Source: Prevotella sp. UBA1395 (GTDB taxonomy: Bacteria; Bacteroidota; Bacteroidia; Bacteroidales; Bacteroidaceae). From it: 5,762 bases of DNA. Numbering within the stretch: position 1 is the first letter of the stretch; every line of letters starts with the position of its first letter. Positions 1 through 5,759 of the stretch are shown piece after piece. The position numbers and the translations under genes were made by a program. The stretch lies in contig DBQL01000117.1 of assembly GCA_002305235.1 (NCBI GenBank), positions 1 to 5,762 on the forward strand, read 5' to 3'. The notes below the pieces were generated by a model. That model did no database searches. It had not been told where the DNA came from and saw only the letters and a program-made list of their open reading frames with translations.

Positions 1-432
1 CGCACCACAGGACAGGTCTATGCGTTGGGAGTAACGGGCATCAGTCAGCTCGACACGCTCTACGCCCAAAACTCCAAAGACATCGAGACCTATATCGCCG
101 AGACCATGAGCGGACGTCTGTCCACGGCCAAGGGCTATGCCCTGACACCGGCACAACGCGTTTGCAAGGAGGTCATTGAGCGCTTGATGTGCAACTATCG
201 CATCCGTTGGAGCGAGCTGGCAGATACCCTCGGCATCGCCCGGGAGACGATTTTCGAGTGCGTGCATTATGACAAGGACCGCCTTGAGGACATGGCTCAC
301 GACGGCATCATCACCCTCTCGGACGACGGCATCGCCATGACCAAGCCCGGACACCCGTTTGTACGCAACGTGGCAGCAGCCCTCGACCCACTGATGCAGC
401 ACACCGACAAGCAGTTTTCCAAACCGATTTAA
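1..432 (+). CDS. hemN: Oxygen-independent coproporphyrinogen III oxidase, C-terminal 143 residues (5' end outside window)
   Basis: The reading frame is open from the first base to a TAA at 430-432, so this is the 3' part of a gene that begins upstream. HemN is a cytoplasmic radical-SAM enzyme that oxidatively decarboxylates coproporphyrinogen III to protoporphyrinogen IX without oxygen. The radical-SAM core with its CxxxCxxC cluster motif lies outside the window. What is visible is the typical HemN tail: YALGVTGISQL near the left edge, then YAQNSKDIETY, the CNYRIRW segment, a helical C-terminal domain, and the ending HPFVRNVAAALDPLM...QFSKPI. This parallels the E. coli HemN end (CNFRL, IRNICMCFD, QQFSRVI), which argues for HemN rather than HemW. 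The family is about 450 residues, so roughly two thirds is missing here. The hemG start follows 13 bases after the stop, indicating co-transcription and consecutive steps in haem synthesis. Confidence 0.93.
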   Translation, partial: RTTGQVYALGVTGISQLDTLYAQNSKDIETYIAETMSGRLSTAKGYALTPAQRVCKEVIERLMCNYRIRWSELADTLGIARETIFECVHYDKDRLEDMAHDGIITLSDDGIAMTKPGHPFVRNVAAALDPLMQHTDKQFSKPI

Positions 433-445
433 CCCCTCCAACAAT

Positions 446-1813
446 ATGACTCAACGAGACACCATCGTGATAGGCGCGGGCATTACCGGCCTGACCGCGG
501 CTTTCCAACTGCGGCGGCGCGGCACCGACGTGGAAATATTGGAGTGCCGGAACCGCGTGGGCGGACAGATACATACCTTTCATATCGATGGCTTCACATT
601 CGAGAGCGGACCCAATACGGGCGTGGTGAAATACCCCGAAGTGGCCGAATTGTTTGAGCAGTTGGATGGGAAATGTCAAATAGAAACGGCTCATACCTCT
701 GCCAAACGACGCCTGATATGGAAGGGCGACCGCTTTCACGACCTGCCGTCATCACTCACCACGGCCATCACCACACCCCTGTTCACATGGAAAGACAAGT
801 TGCGCATCCTCGGAGAGCCGTGGCGTCGGCGTGGCACCGACCCCGATGAGTCGGTGGGTGACTTAGCCGAACGCCGCTTGGGACGGTCGTTTGTCGACTA
901 CGCCGTAGACCCTTTTCTCTCCGGTGTCTATGCCGGCGACCCCTACCGGTTGCCCACCCGCTTGGCCTTGCCCAAGCTCTACCGGCTCGAACAAGACCAC
1001 GGTTCGTTCGTTCGCGGCTCCATCGCCAAGGCGCGCCAACCCAAGACCGACCGCGACCGCAAGGCCACCAAGGCGGTATTCTCGGCGAAAGGCGGGTTTG
1101 GCAGGCTCACGGAAGCCTTGGCCGAGAGCATCGGCGCAGACCGAATCACCACTTCTGCCCGCCACATCAGCATCTTGCCCCACGACAAAGGCTGGATGGT
1201 GAGTTATGAAAAAGACGGCGAACGCCACGCCATCGAAGCCCGGCGGGTCATCACCACGTGCGGAGCCTACTCGCTTCCCCGTCTCCTTCCGTTTGTCGAC
1301 AGCACACTCATGGCCGACCTGAACAACCTCTACTATGCGCCCGTGGTACAGATTGGCGTGGGCATCGATGACACACGGGGGCACGACCGGATGGCCTTCG
1401 GCGGACTGGTGCCCTCCGGAGAGCGGCGCGAGGTGCTCGGAATACTCTTTCCTTCGGCTTGTTTCGACGGCCGCGCGCCGCGACATGGCGCAGCCTTGGC
1501 CTATTTCATGGGTGGCGTGCGCCATCCCGAGATGGTCGACATGGGCAACGACGAGCTGACCGCCATTGTGCGACGCACGCTCGTCGACATGCTGAAATAT
1601 CCCGCAGATCTTGCTCCACGCACCCTGCGCATATTCAGACACGAGCGCGCCATACCCCAATACGAGGTGTCTACCGACCGGCGTCTCGCCGCCATCGACC
1701 GTCTGCGCGAGCTGTATCCCACGCTTACCATCGCCGGAAACCTGCGCGATGGCATCGGCATAGCAGACCGCATCAAGCAGGGATTTGACGTGGCGGGAGA
1801 CGAACGAGCATAA
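446..1813 (+). CDS. hemG: Protoporphyrinogen oxidase, FAD-dependent (HemG/HemY type)
   Basis: This 455-residue flavoprotein is expected to oxidise protoporphyrinogen IX to protoporphyrin IX, the step after HemN and before ferrochelatase. The N-terminus is a Rossmann FAD site: GAGITG at residues 10-15, an acidic residue E33 at the end of the second strand that would bind the FAD ribose, RVGG at 37-40, and the ESGPN segment at 53-57. The C-terminus closes the FAD fold with IAGNLRDGIGIADRIKQG at about 429-446, characteristic of the PPOX family. The length fits the family (about 450-480). It belongs to the HemY/PPOX family, although Bacteroidetes annotations often call it hemG; it is unrelated to the small flavodoxin-like HemG of E. 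coli. ATG 446 is chosen because the glycine motif follows at the usual distance; no Shine-Dalgarno precedes it, as is normal in Bacteroidota. Some relatives act on coproporphyrinogen III instead, but adjacency to hemN favours the classical route. Confidence 0.93.
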   Translation: MTQRDTIVIGAGITGLTAAFQLRRRGTDVEILECRNRVGGQIHTFHIDGFTFESGPNTGVVKYPEVAELFEQLDGKCQIETAHTSAKRRLIWKGDRFHDLPSSLTTAITTPLFTWKDKLRILGEPWRRRGTDPDESVGDLAERRLGRSFVDYAVDPFLSGVYAGDPYRLPTRLALPKLYRLEQDHGSFVRGSIAKARQPKTDRDRKATKAVFSAKGGFGRLTEALAESIGADRITTSARHISILPHDKGWMVSYEKDGERHAIEARRVITTCGAYSLPRLLPFVDSTLMADLNNLYYAPVVQIGVGIDDTRGHDRMAFGGLVPSGERREVLGILFPSACFDGRAPRHGAALAYFMGGVRHPEMVDMGNDELTAIVRRTLVDMLKYPADLAPRTLRIFRHERAIPQYEVSTDRRLAAIDRLRELYPTLTIAGNLRDGIGIADRIKQGFDVAGDERA

Positions 1814-1840
1814 GCCGGGGGGAGGAGACTAATGGGGGTC

Positions 1841-1878
1841 GCGGAGGTGAAAGACGTTTGAGGAGGTGAAAGACGTGA
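1841..1878 (+). repeat. Two tandem 19-base units after hemG
   Basis: Two adjacent 19-base units (1841-1859 and 1860-1878) share the 15-base identical core GGAGGTGAAAGACGT at 1843-1857 and 1862-1876. The first 13 bases of each core can pair, with one bulge and one G-T pair, with GTCTTCACTTCC in the direct repeats further downstream (1928-1939 and 1994-2005). The repeat is directly visible; any role in RNA folding or attenuation between hemG and the permease gene is inference. Confidence 0.8.
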
Positions 1879-1914
1879 AGAGGTCACCCCGCTCAATTCC
1901 CAACCACTTTCCCC

Positions 1915-1964
1915 AAACCAAGCATCGGTCTTCACTTCCATGATTCCCCATCATTTCTAAACTC
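1915..1964 (+). repeat. 50-base imperfect direct repeat, copy 1
   Basis: This copy begins AAACCAAGCA and ends CTAAACTC. It matches copy 2 (1981-2030) at 43 of 50 positions by my hand alignment without gaps. The conserved centre is GGTCTTCACTTCCAT. It carries one of the two 3' arms that can pair with the 19-base tandem units upstream. The sequence is C/T- and A-rich on this strand and holds no reading frame. Confidence 0.8.
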
Positions 1965-1980
1965 GGCTTTCGCACCGCAA

Positions 1981-2030
1981 AAACCAAGCACAGGTCTTCA
2001 CTTCCATAACTTCCCATCACTTCTTAACTC
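1981..2030 (+). repeat. 50-base imperfect direct repeat, copy 2
   Basis: This is the second copy of the 1915-1964 repeat, 66 bases downstream and separated from it by 16 bases. It ends 11 bases before the permease ATG at 2042, so it would lie in the 5' leader of that gene's mRNA if transcription runs through from hemG. Its centre at 1994-2005 (GTCTTCACTTCC) is complementary to the 19-base units at 1841-1878. Confidence 0.8.
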
Positions 2031-2041
2031 CTCAACCACCC

Positions 2042-3283
2042 ATGTCTTTTCATAAACTCCACAAGTTTTCTGCCCTTGCCGGCCGTCGCAAAGCCGACCT
2101 TCTCACCTTCTTTTGCCTGTACATCGCGCAGGCACTGCCCATGACTTTCTTCGCCACGGCACTGCAGGTCACCATGCGGCAGGCCTCGTTCTCACTCTCG
2201 GCCATAGCCCTGACACAGCTCATCAAACTGCCGTGGATCGTGAAATTTATCTGGGCGCCACTGGTAGACCGCAGTTGCCACAGCCTGAAAGGATTCCGAC
2301 GCTGCATCGTCGTGAGCGAAACGGTCTATGCCGCACTCATCCTTGTAATCGGCGCACTGGACCTTTTGTCCGACTTCACGGTCATCATCACACTCATCAT
2401 CCTCTCTTTCGTCGCCTCGGCCACGCAAGACATCGCCACCGATGCCTTGGCCGTGCTCTCATTCAGACGTGAGGAAAAGAGCATGGTCAACAGCATACAG
2501 TCGTTGGGCAGCTTCACCGCCACACTCATCGGTAGCGGCATTCTGCTGGCCCTGCTGCAACACTATGGCTGGCACACGGTGCTGCCCTTCCTCGCATTGT
2601 TTGTCATTGTGGCCGTCACCCCACTGTTGCGCAACCGCCATCTCACCATCGAGGAGCGTCCGCACACACGCCGTGTGCGTCTCACCGACTCGTTCTCGTT
2701 TCTCGTTCAGCGGCAAAACCGACGACAAATCGGCTTCCTGCTGCTCTATTATGCGGGCATCATCAGCGTGCTCTCGATGGTAAGGCCGTGGATGGTCGAC
2801 CTCGGTTACTCGATGAAAGACATCGGACTGCTCAGCGGTGTCGTCGGGTCGCTGGCGGCATGCGTGGCCACTCTGCTGAGCGGTCATCTCATCTATGCCC
2901 TCGGCCGTCATCGCACCCGCCGCCTGTTCGCCCTCTGCTCACTCCTCACCTGCTTGTTTTTCGCCATCCTCTCGGTGCTCACCCCACAGCTATGGCACAT
3001 CGTCGCGGGCATCGTCATGCTGTGGGGCTGCTACGGACTGTCTACCGTGGTGGTCTATACCACATCGATGGACATGGTGAGACCGGGCTTGGAGGGCACC
3101 GATTTCACCACCCAGACCGTAGTGACCCATCTCAGTGGCATCGTGTTCTCGGTCGTGGCCGGGCATGTGGCACAGCTGTGGGGCTACACCGTATTCTTTG
3201 GTTTCGCCTCCGCCGTGGCCCTGCTGAGCTTGGTCTATGTGAGCATGGCGTTCAAGAAAGATTCCGTGTCTGTGTCAGGATAA
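2042..3283 (+). CDS. Major facilitator superfamily permease, AmpG / RhtX-FptX-like
   Basis: This is a 413-residue inner-membrane protein of about 12 predicted transmembrane segments: clear hydrophobic stretches at about 19-40, 50-70, 90-108, 111-127, 155-172, 178-195, 230-248, 260-287, 295-313, 317-338, 360-378 and 381-403, with a basic central loop at about 198-228. Family signatures are LPWIVKFIWAPLVDR (63-77), ATQDIATDALAV (127-138) and EGTDFTTQTVV (351-361). These mark the AmpG-type branch of MFS, which includes muropeptide permeases (AmpG), siderophore importers (RhtX/FptX) and the eukaryotic acetyl-CoA transporter. The DIATDALAV form reminds me more of RhtX/FptX than of AmpG, but I cannot rank them without a search. 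It follows hemN-hemG on the same strand after a structured 228-base gap, so uptake of a porphyrin, haem or siderophore is an attractive inference, not a demonstrated role. ATG 2042 puts a basic N-terminus just before the first membrane segment. Confidence 0.88.
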   Translation: MSFHKLHKFSALAGRRKADLLTFFCLYIAQALPMTFFATALQVTMRQASFSLSAIALTQLIKLPWIVKFIWAPLVDRSCHSLKGFRRCIVVSETVYAALILVIGALDLLSDFTVIITLIILSFVASATQDIATDALAVLSFRREEKSMVNSIQSLGSFTATLIGSGILLALLQHYGWHTVLPFLALFVIVAVTPLLRNRHLTIEERPHTRRVRLTDSFSFLVQRQNRRQIGFLLLYYAGIISVLSMVRPWMVDLGYSMKDIGLLSGVVGSLAACVATLLSGHLIYALGRHRTRRLFALCSLLTCLFFAILSVLTPQLWHIVAGIVMLWGCYGLSTVVVYTTSMDMVRPGLEGTDFTTQTVVTHLSGIVFSVVAGHVAQLWGYTVFFGFASAVALLSLVYVSMAFKKDSVSVSG

Positions 3284-3326
3284 TTCTGAAAAAACAGCAT
3301 TCTTTTTTTTATCAAACCACGATTTC

Positions 3327-3380
3327 ACACGCCACTTTGCCGCATGAAAACCTGCGGAAAAGCGGCGTGTTTTCTTTTCT
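3327..3380 (+). terminator. Intrinsic terminator after the permease gene
   Basis: Bases 3327-3344 pair with 3353-3370 to form an 18-position stem: 7 pairs, an A-C mismatch, 4 pairs, a G-A mismatch, then 5 pairs closing an 8-base loop (3345-3352). The right arm runs directly into TTTCTTTTCT, a T-rich tail only on the plus strand. The hairpin sits 44 bases after the permease stop, so it likely ends the hemN-hemG-permease transcript. The T-run at 3302-3310 has no GC stem in front of it and is less convincing as a terminator. Confidence 0.8.
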
Positions 3381-3384
3381 TTCG

Positions 3385-3455
3385 GCGATAAGATAGCCAT
3401 CGTCTTGCGATGACTGTCTTTTCGCAAGCCCAAAGCTATCTTATCGCAAGACGAT
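3385..3455. repeat. Compact inverted-repeat element with two alternative stems
   Basis: Bases 3385-3397 (GCGATAAGATAGC) are a perfect 13-base inverted repeat of 3435-3447, and inside this stem 3404-3410 pairs with 3422-3428 (7 bases, 11-base loop), separated by a 6x6 internal loop. A second perfect 13-base inverted repeat links 3399-3411 (ATCGTCTTGCGAT) with 3443-3455. The two right arms share bases 3443-3447, so the two stems cannot form together. The element can also be cut into 22-base blocks at 3385, 3407 and 3429, the last two ending in CGCAAG. It could be a dispersed palindromic repeat or an RNA element; I do not recognise a named family. Confidence 0.75.
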
Positions 3456-3715
3456 TACTACCCCGTCGCACGACCGTTTGGGTGCCATTTTGGGGTGAAA
3501 AGATACCCATCGCATGGCCTCCGAAACACCCTCGCTCGTAAACCGCTGATTTTCAGTAGGTACAAAAACGCCCATTTTCGGCGTATTTCCGACCAAATAT
3601 TTCCGGTTTTGAAATACGCTCGTCCTGCGAGACCTTTTTTCAATATTTTTCATCGGAATTGATGAGAGGGTAAATCTCAAAAAAACATAATTAAAGATAA
3701 AATTGCACATTGTCA

Positions 3716-3747
3716 CTTGCCAATCAGACCGTTATACGCTTTCTTTG
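3716..3747 (+). promoter_or_regulatory. Weak candidate Bacteroidota promoter for the thioredoxin-like gene
   Basis: CTTG at 3716-3719 and TTTCTTTG at 3740-3747 are separated by 20 bases. This matches the Bacteroidota pattern TTTG, 19-21 bases, TAnnTTTG with one mismatch in each box. Transcription would begin around 3755, leaving a leader of about 30 bases before the ATG at 3786. The surrounding DNA is AT-rich, so a chance match is possible. Confidence 0.35.
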
Positions 3748-3785
3748 TGAAAAATATCATTTAACGGTTTTCACATTCAGCCATC

Positions 3786-4472
3786 ATGAAGCAACTCTGT
3801 GCCATTTTCACCGTAAACAAGCAAACGGCCTTGCGCTTTTTGACTCGGAAAATCAAAATGCTCTTCTTTCTGACAGCCTTTCCCGTCTTGACGACGACCG
3901 TACAAGGACAAGTGCCGGACAGCATTCCAAGTGAGGTGCTGAACCATCGGATGGATATGCAAACACCTTTGCCTTTACCTTCTTTCGAGATGGACACCAC
4001 AACGGTGAATCTGCATTTTTTGAAATGGAACTCACAAAAAAGCAGTTTCGCCCAAGCTCAGCTACATGTCATGGGCATATTTCCCAACTATGCAGACCAT
4101 TACACAGCTGAAATCAATGACGACGTCCATGCCGTCATTAAATTTTCACAACACGGGACAAGCCATGCCTCGTTGAGCATAAACGGCGATTTGTCATCGA
4201 GGTTCTACCTATGGCCGGGAGAGATGGCTGATATCTACATTGACTTGCAGCGAATGGCAGAAGCCGGTACGGACCACAAGAATGGCCAACATGAACCGGC
4301 AAGGACAGCATTCGGACAGACAGACACTTTGACAACGACACAACTAAAGAGGCAGATCATCAAGGCGAACCCCGACTTGGAACATCGTCCCTATCTGTGG
4401 TTTACCGGCAGATATTCTGATTTGAACACTGCCCTCCACCGTTATTTACCTTGGGACTCGGGATTGGGCTGA
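3786..4472 (+). CDS. 5' fragment of the interrupted TlpA-like gene (signal peptide plus N-terminal domain)
   Basis: This is the 228-residue part before the in-frame TGA. It begins with a basic stretch (R17, R21, K22, K24) followed by the hydrophobic MLFFLTAFPVLTTTV, a likely type I signal with cleavage near VQG/Q. An alternative start is M25 (ATG 3858), which would leave the signal without its positive charges, so 3786 is preferred. The middle is a beta-rich segment ending in FYLWPGEMADIYIDL, which resembles the N-terminal domain that precedes thioredoxin domains in Bacteroidetes TlpA-like proteins. A further segment, FTGRYSDLNTALHRYL, is where the helical linker begins. If translated, the product would be exported but without any redox domain, so it is unlikely to do the parent protein's job. 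Confidence 0.5.
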   Translation: MKQLCAIFTVNKQTALRFLTRKIKMLFFLTAFPVLTTTVQGQVPDSIPSEVLNHRMDMQTPLPLPSFEMDTTTVNLHFLKWNSQKSSFAQAQLHVMGIFPNYADHYTAEINDDVHAVIKFSQHGTSHASLSINGDLSSRFYLWPGEMADIYIDLQRMAEAGTDHKNGQHEPARTAFGQTDTLTTTQLKRQIIKANPDLEHRPYLWFTGRYSDLNTALHRYLPWDSGLG

Positions 4473-4535
4473 GATCTGCATCATGAAAGTGAGCTCTCCC
4501 TAAATCGACCCTTAGCCGACGATTATGCGGAAGGA

Positions 4536-5396
4536 ATGATGAAATGGCGGGAACACTTAAAACATCAGATAACGTCTGACACAAGACTTCCTCTGTGTGC
4601 CAAGCAATTCTGCTCAAAATCCATAGACCTCAATGCTGAATTCTTTTTGTGGGCTAATGCACAATTGCAAGATTTTATAGCCGCGAGAAAAGACTCGGAA
4701 TCTCCCGCGAAATATATTGCAGAGCGTCCTATGACCCAAAAGCAAATCGACAACTTCAGGAAACTGGAGAACAACACTGACCTTCGGGCATACTTCCCAA
4801 GTCCAATGTGTGAAGAACCCAAATTCTGGGATGCCGTCGCAGGTGACAAACCATGCGATTTCATACATGACATACGCATTGTGCGAGACTATCCACGGCA
4901 AATAGAATTGTATGGAAGTCTTCCCCATGACGCGATGGCCAACGTCCGACTGCCTTATTTTCACAAACTGATTCAGCAATTGACAGACGCCCAAAAAGGC
5001 ATCCCCCATGAAATCCATAGCGATATCATGGAAGACTTGAAACAGCGCTATCCGGGCAAAGTGGTGCTGATCGACTTTTGGGCCACATGGTGTGGAGGCT
5101 GCATTACGGCCATGAACGCGATGGAACCGCTGAAAGACAATAAACTCAAGCATCCCGATATCGCCTTTGTATATATCACAGACCATACCTCGCCTATGGA
5201 ACGGTGGGCAGAATATCGCTCACGCATCCGCGGAGAACATCTCCGGCTTAACAAACAACAAATGGACGCTTTGACAAAACGATTTGCCATTAGAGTATTG
5301 CCCACTTATATTTTGATGGATCGAAAGGGCAACATGCGTGAAATTCAGCATAACCTCATAGAAGAGGAACTGCTAAAAGCGTTGGGAAGACAGTGA
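4536..5396 (+). CDS. 3' fragment of the interrupted TlpA-like gene (linker plus thioredoxin domain)
   Basis: This is the longest ATG-started piece after the TGA, 286 residues in the same frame as the 5' fragment. A helical linker fills residues 1 to about 165. The thioredoxin fold follows: KVVLIDFWATWCGGC with cysteines at residues 186 and 189 of this fragment, then FVYITDHTSPMERW, FAIRVLPTYILMDRKGN with the cis-proline, and a C-terminal helix. CGGC is a variant of the commoner CGPC/CxPC centre. The fragment has no signal peptide, so even if it is made by re-initiation it would stay in the cytoplasm, the wrong compartment for this family. The in-frame codons between 4473 and 4535 are ordinary coding sequence, showing that ATG 4536 is an internal methionine of the parent gene and not a natural start. 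Confidence 0.55.
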   Translation: MMKWREHLKHQITSDTRLPLCAKQFCSKSIDLNAEFFLWANAQLQDFIAARKDSESPAKYIAERPMTQKQIDNFRKLENNTDLRAYFPSPMCEEPKFWDAVAGDKPCDFIHDIRIVRDYPRQIELYGSLPHDAMANVRLPYFHKLIQQLTDAQKGIPHEIHSDIMEDLKQRYPGKVVLIDFWATWCGGCITAMNAMEPLKDNKLKHPDIAFVYITDHTSPMERWAEYRSRIRGEHLRLNKQQMDALTKRFAIRVLPTYILMDRKGNMREIQHNLIEEELLKALGRQ

Positions 5397-5582
5397 ACGG
5401 AACATACGACCGCATCTGTATCGACTGATGAAACGGCACGCCCCTGATGAAGCAAAAACTCTCTCTCGACAAGATTTTTGATGAAGGAAACCCGACATCG
5501 GCAAGACACGGCCTGTTGCTTGTCACAACATATAAGAACCGAATTGTCGCCCATCCGGCCCGAACAGTGGCCGCCGGGCACG

Positions 5583-5610
5583 AAAAAAGCCCGCTGTGAT
5601 GAGCGGGCTT
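5583..5610 (-). terminator. Intrinsic terminator of the tRNA-Gln transcript
   Basis: Read on the minus strand, AAGCCCGCT (5610-5602) pairs with AGCGGGCTT (5595-5587) in a perfect 9-base stem with a 6-base loop, and the right arm leads into a run of six T (5588-5583). It starts 8 bases beyond the CCA end of the tRNA. There is no T-run on the plus-strand side, so it acts on the tRNA transcript only and does not end transcription coming from the broken gene. Confidence 0.93.
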
Positions 5611-5618
5611 CAACTTGA

Positions 5619-5692
5619 TGGTTGGGATACCAGGACTCGAACCTGGAATGACAGGACCAGAATCTGTAGTGTTACCATTACACCATATCCCA
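5619..5692 (-). tRNA. tRNA-Gln, anticodon CTG
   Basis: The minus strand folds into a complete 74-base tRNA with encoded CCA: acceptor TGGGATA/TATCCCA, D arm GTGT/ACAC with loop AATGGTA, anticodon arm ACAGA/CCTGT around loop TTCTGGT, four-base variable region, T arm CCAGG/CCTGG with loop TTCGAGT, discriminator A and CCA (5621-5619). The anticodon CTG occupies 5660-5658 and reads CAG glutamine codons. The overall pattern resembles Bacteroides tRNA-Gln, which supports the identity. The last pair of the anticodon stem is A31 with C39, a mismatch; the other four pairs are good. It has its own upstream promoter and downstream terminator, so it is probably a single-gene transcript. Confidence 0.95.
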
Positions 5693-5727
5693 ATGTCCGT
5701 ATGCAAACCATTTCTGAATTGCGGTTG

Positions 5728-5759
5728 CAAAGTTACTGCTTCTTTTTGTATCCTCCAAA
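5728..5759 (-). promoter_or_regulatory. Bacteroidota sigma-70-type promoter of tRNA-Gln
   Basis: On the minus strand TTTG (5759-5756), a 20-base spacer and TAACTTTG (5735-5728) match the Bacteroidota consensus TTTG, 19-21 bases, TAnnTTTG exactly. Transcription should start near 5720, about 28 bases before the mature tRNA 5' end at 5692, leaving a short leader for RNase P to remove. Confidence 0.85.

Larger units (their letters stand above)
3284..3785. other. 502-base intergenic region between the permease and the broken thioredoxin-like gene
   Basis: No convincing gene lies here. In order it holds a T-run (3302-3310), the terminator hairpin (3327-3380), the double inverted-repeat element (3385-3455), an echo of that element at 3500-3512 (AAGATACCCATCG, 12 of 13 identical to 3390-3402), a short self-complementary CTGATTTTCAG at 3547-3557, a 9-base inverted repeat GCGTATTTC/GAAATACGC at 3581-3589 and 3611-3619, and an AT-rich leader to 3785. 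Overlapping minus-strand reading frames of 61 and 91 codons cross 3441-3716, but they span the repeats and leader, look low in complexity and are probably not genes. The stretch from about 3385 to 3640 has the feel of a dispersed intergenic repeat. Confidence 0.6.
3786..5396 (+). pseudogene. TlpA-family thioredoxin-like exported protein, interrupted by one in-frame TGA
   Basis: One frame runs from ATG 3786 to the TGA at 5394-5396 (536 codons before the final stop) and is broken only by TGA at 4470-4472, codon 229. Right after it the same frame reads DLHHESELSLNRPLADDYAE and joins the fragment whose first ATG is 4536. The protein order matches large Bacteroidetes TlpA-like proteins: export signal at about 16-42, a beta-rich N-terminal domain at about 70-155 (with FYLWPGEMADIYIDL), a helical linker at about 195-410, and a C-terminal thioredoxin domain with WCGGC (cysteines 436 and 439) and the cis-proline in VLPTY (P506). 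Such proteins reduce or isomerise disulfides in the cell envelope. TGG or CGA to TGA is the simplest cause; a sequencing error is possible. No lipobox cysteine is visible. The gene stands alone and looks less G+C-rich than hemG. Confidence 0.8.

Noticed and set aside
311..739. Minus-strand open frame of 142 codons across the hemN/hemG junction
   Set aside because: It runs antisense to two well-recognised genes, has no recognisable domain and is explained by the high G+C content of the coding strand.
863..1660. Minus-strand open frame of 265 codons inside hemG
   Set aside because: It is entirely antisense to hemG, rich in G, A, V, R and H in the manner of a frame shadow, and has no motif I recognise.
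2788..3396. Plus-strand open frame of 202 codons overlapping the permease end
   Set aside because: It is a shifted frame of the permease, rich in arginine, histidine and glycine, and it runs through the terminator hairpin.
3385..3455. Short regular repeats considered as a CRISPR array or an invertible promoter switch
   Set aside because: There are no repeat-spacer units of CRISPR type and no cas gene, and the inverted arms enclose only a few dozen bases without a promoter, unlike known invertible promoter segments.
3441..3716. Minus-strand 91-codon frame in the intergenic region
   Set aside because: It crosses part of the inverted-repeat element and the upstream region of the next gene, shows no domain and has no promoter I can see; a repeat is a simpler explanation.
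4470..4500. TGA as a selenocysteine codon
   Set aside because: The downstream bases show only a weak 4-base complementarity (GAGA/TCTC) rather than a bacterial SECIS-like hairpin, the codon is far from the redox site CGGC, and most Bacteroidota lack the selenocysteine pathway.
5549..5579. GC-rich imperfect hairpin (GCCC/GGGC and GGCC/GGCC) as a plus-strand terminator for the broken gene
   Set aside because: The stem is interrupted and no T-run follows on the plus strand, so a terminator call is not supported.
5447..5599. Plus-strand 50-codon frame starting at ATG 5447
   Set aside because: It ends inside the tRNA terminator hairpin, resembles no family I know and has no promoter-like sequence; it is likely chance.
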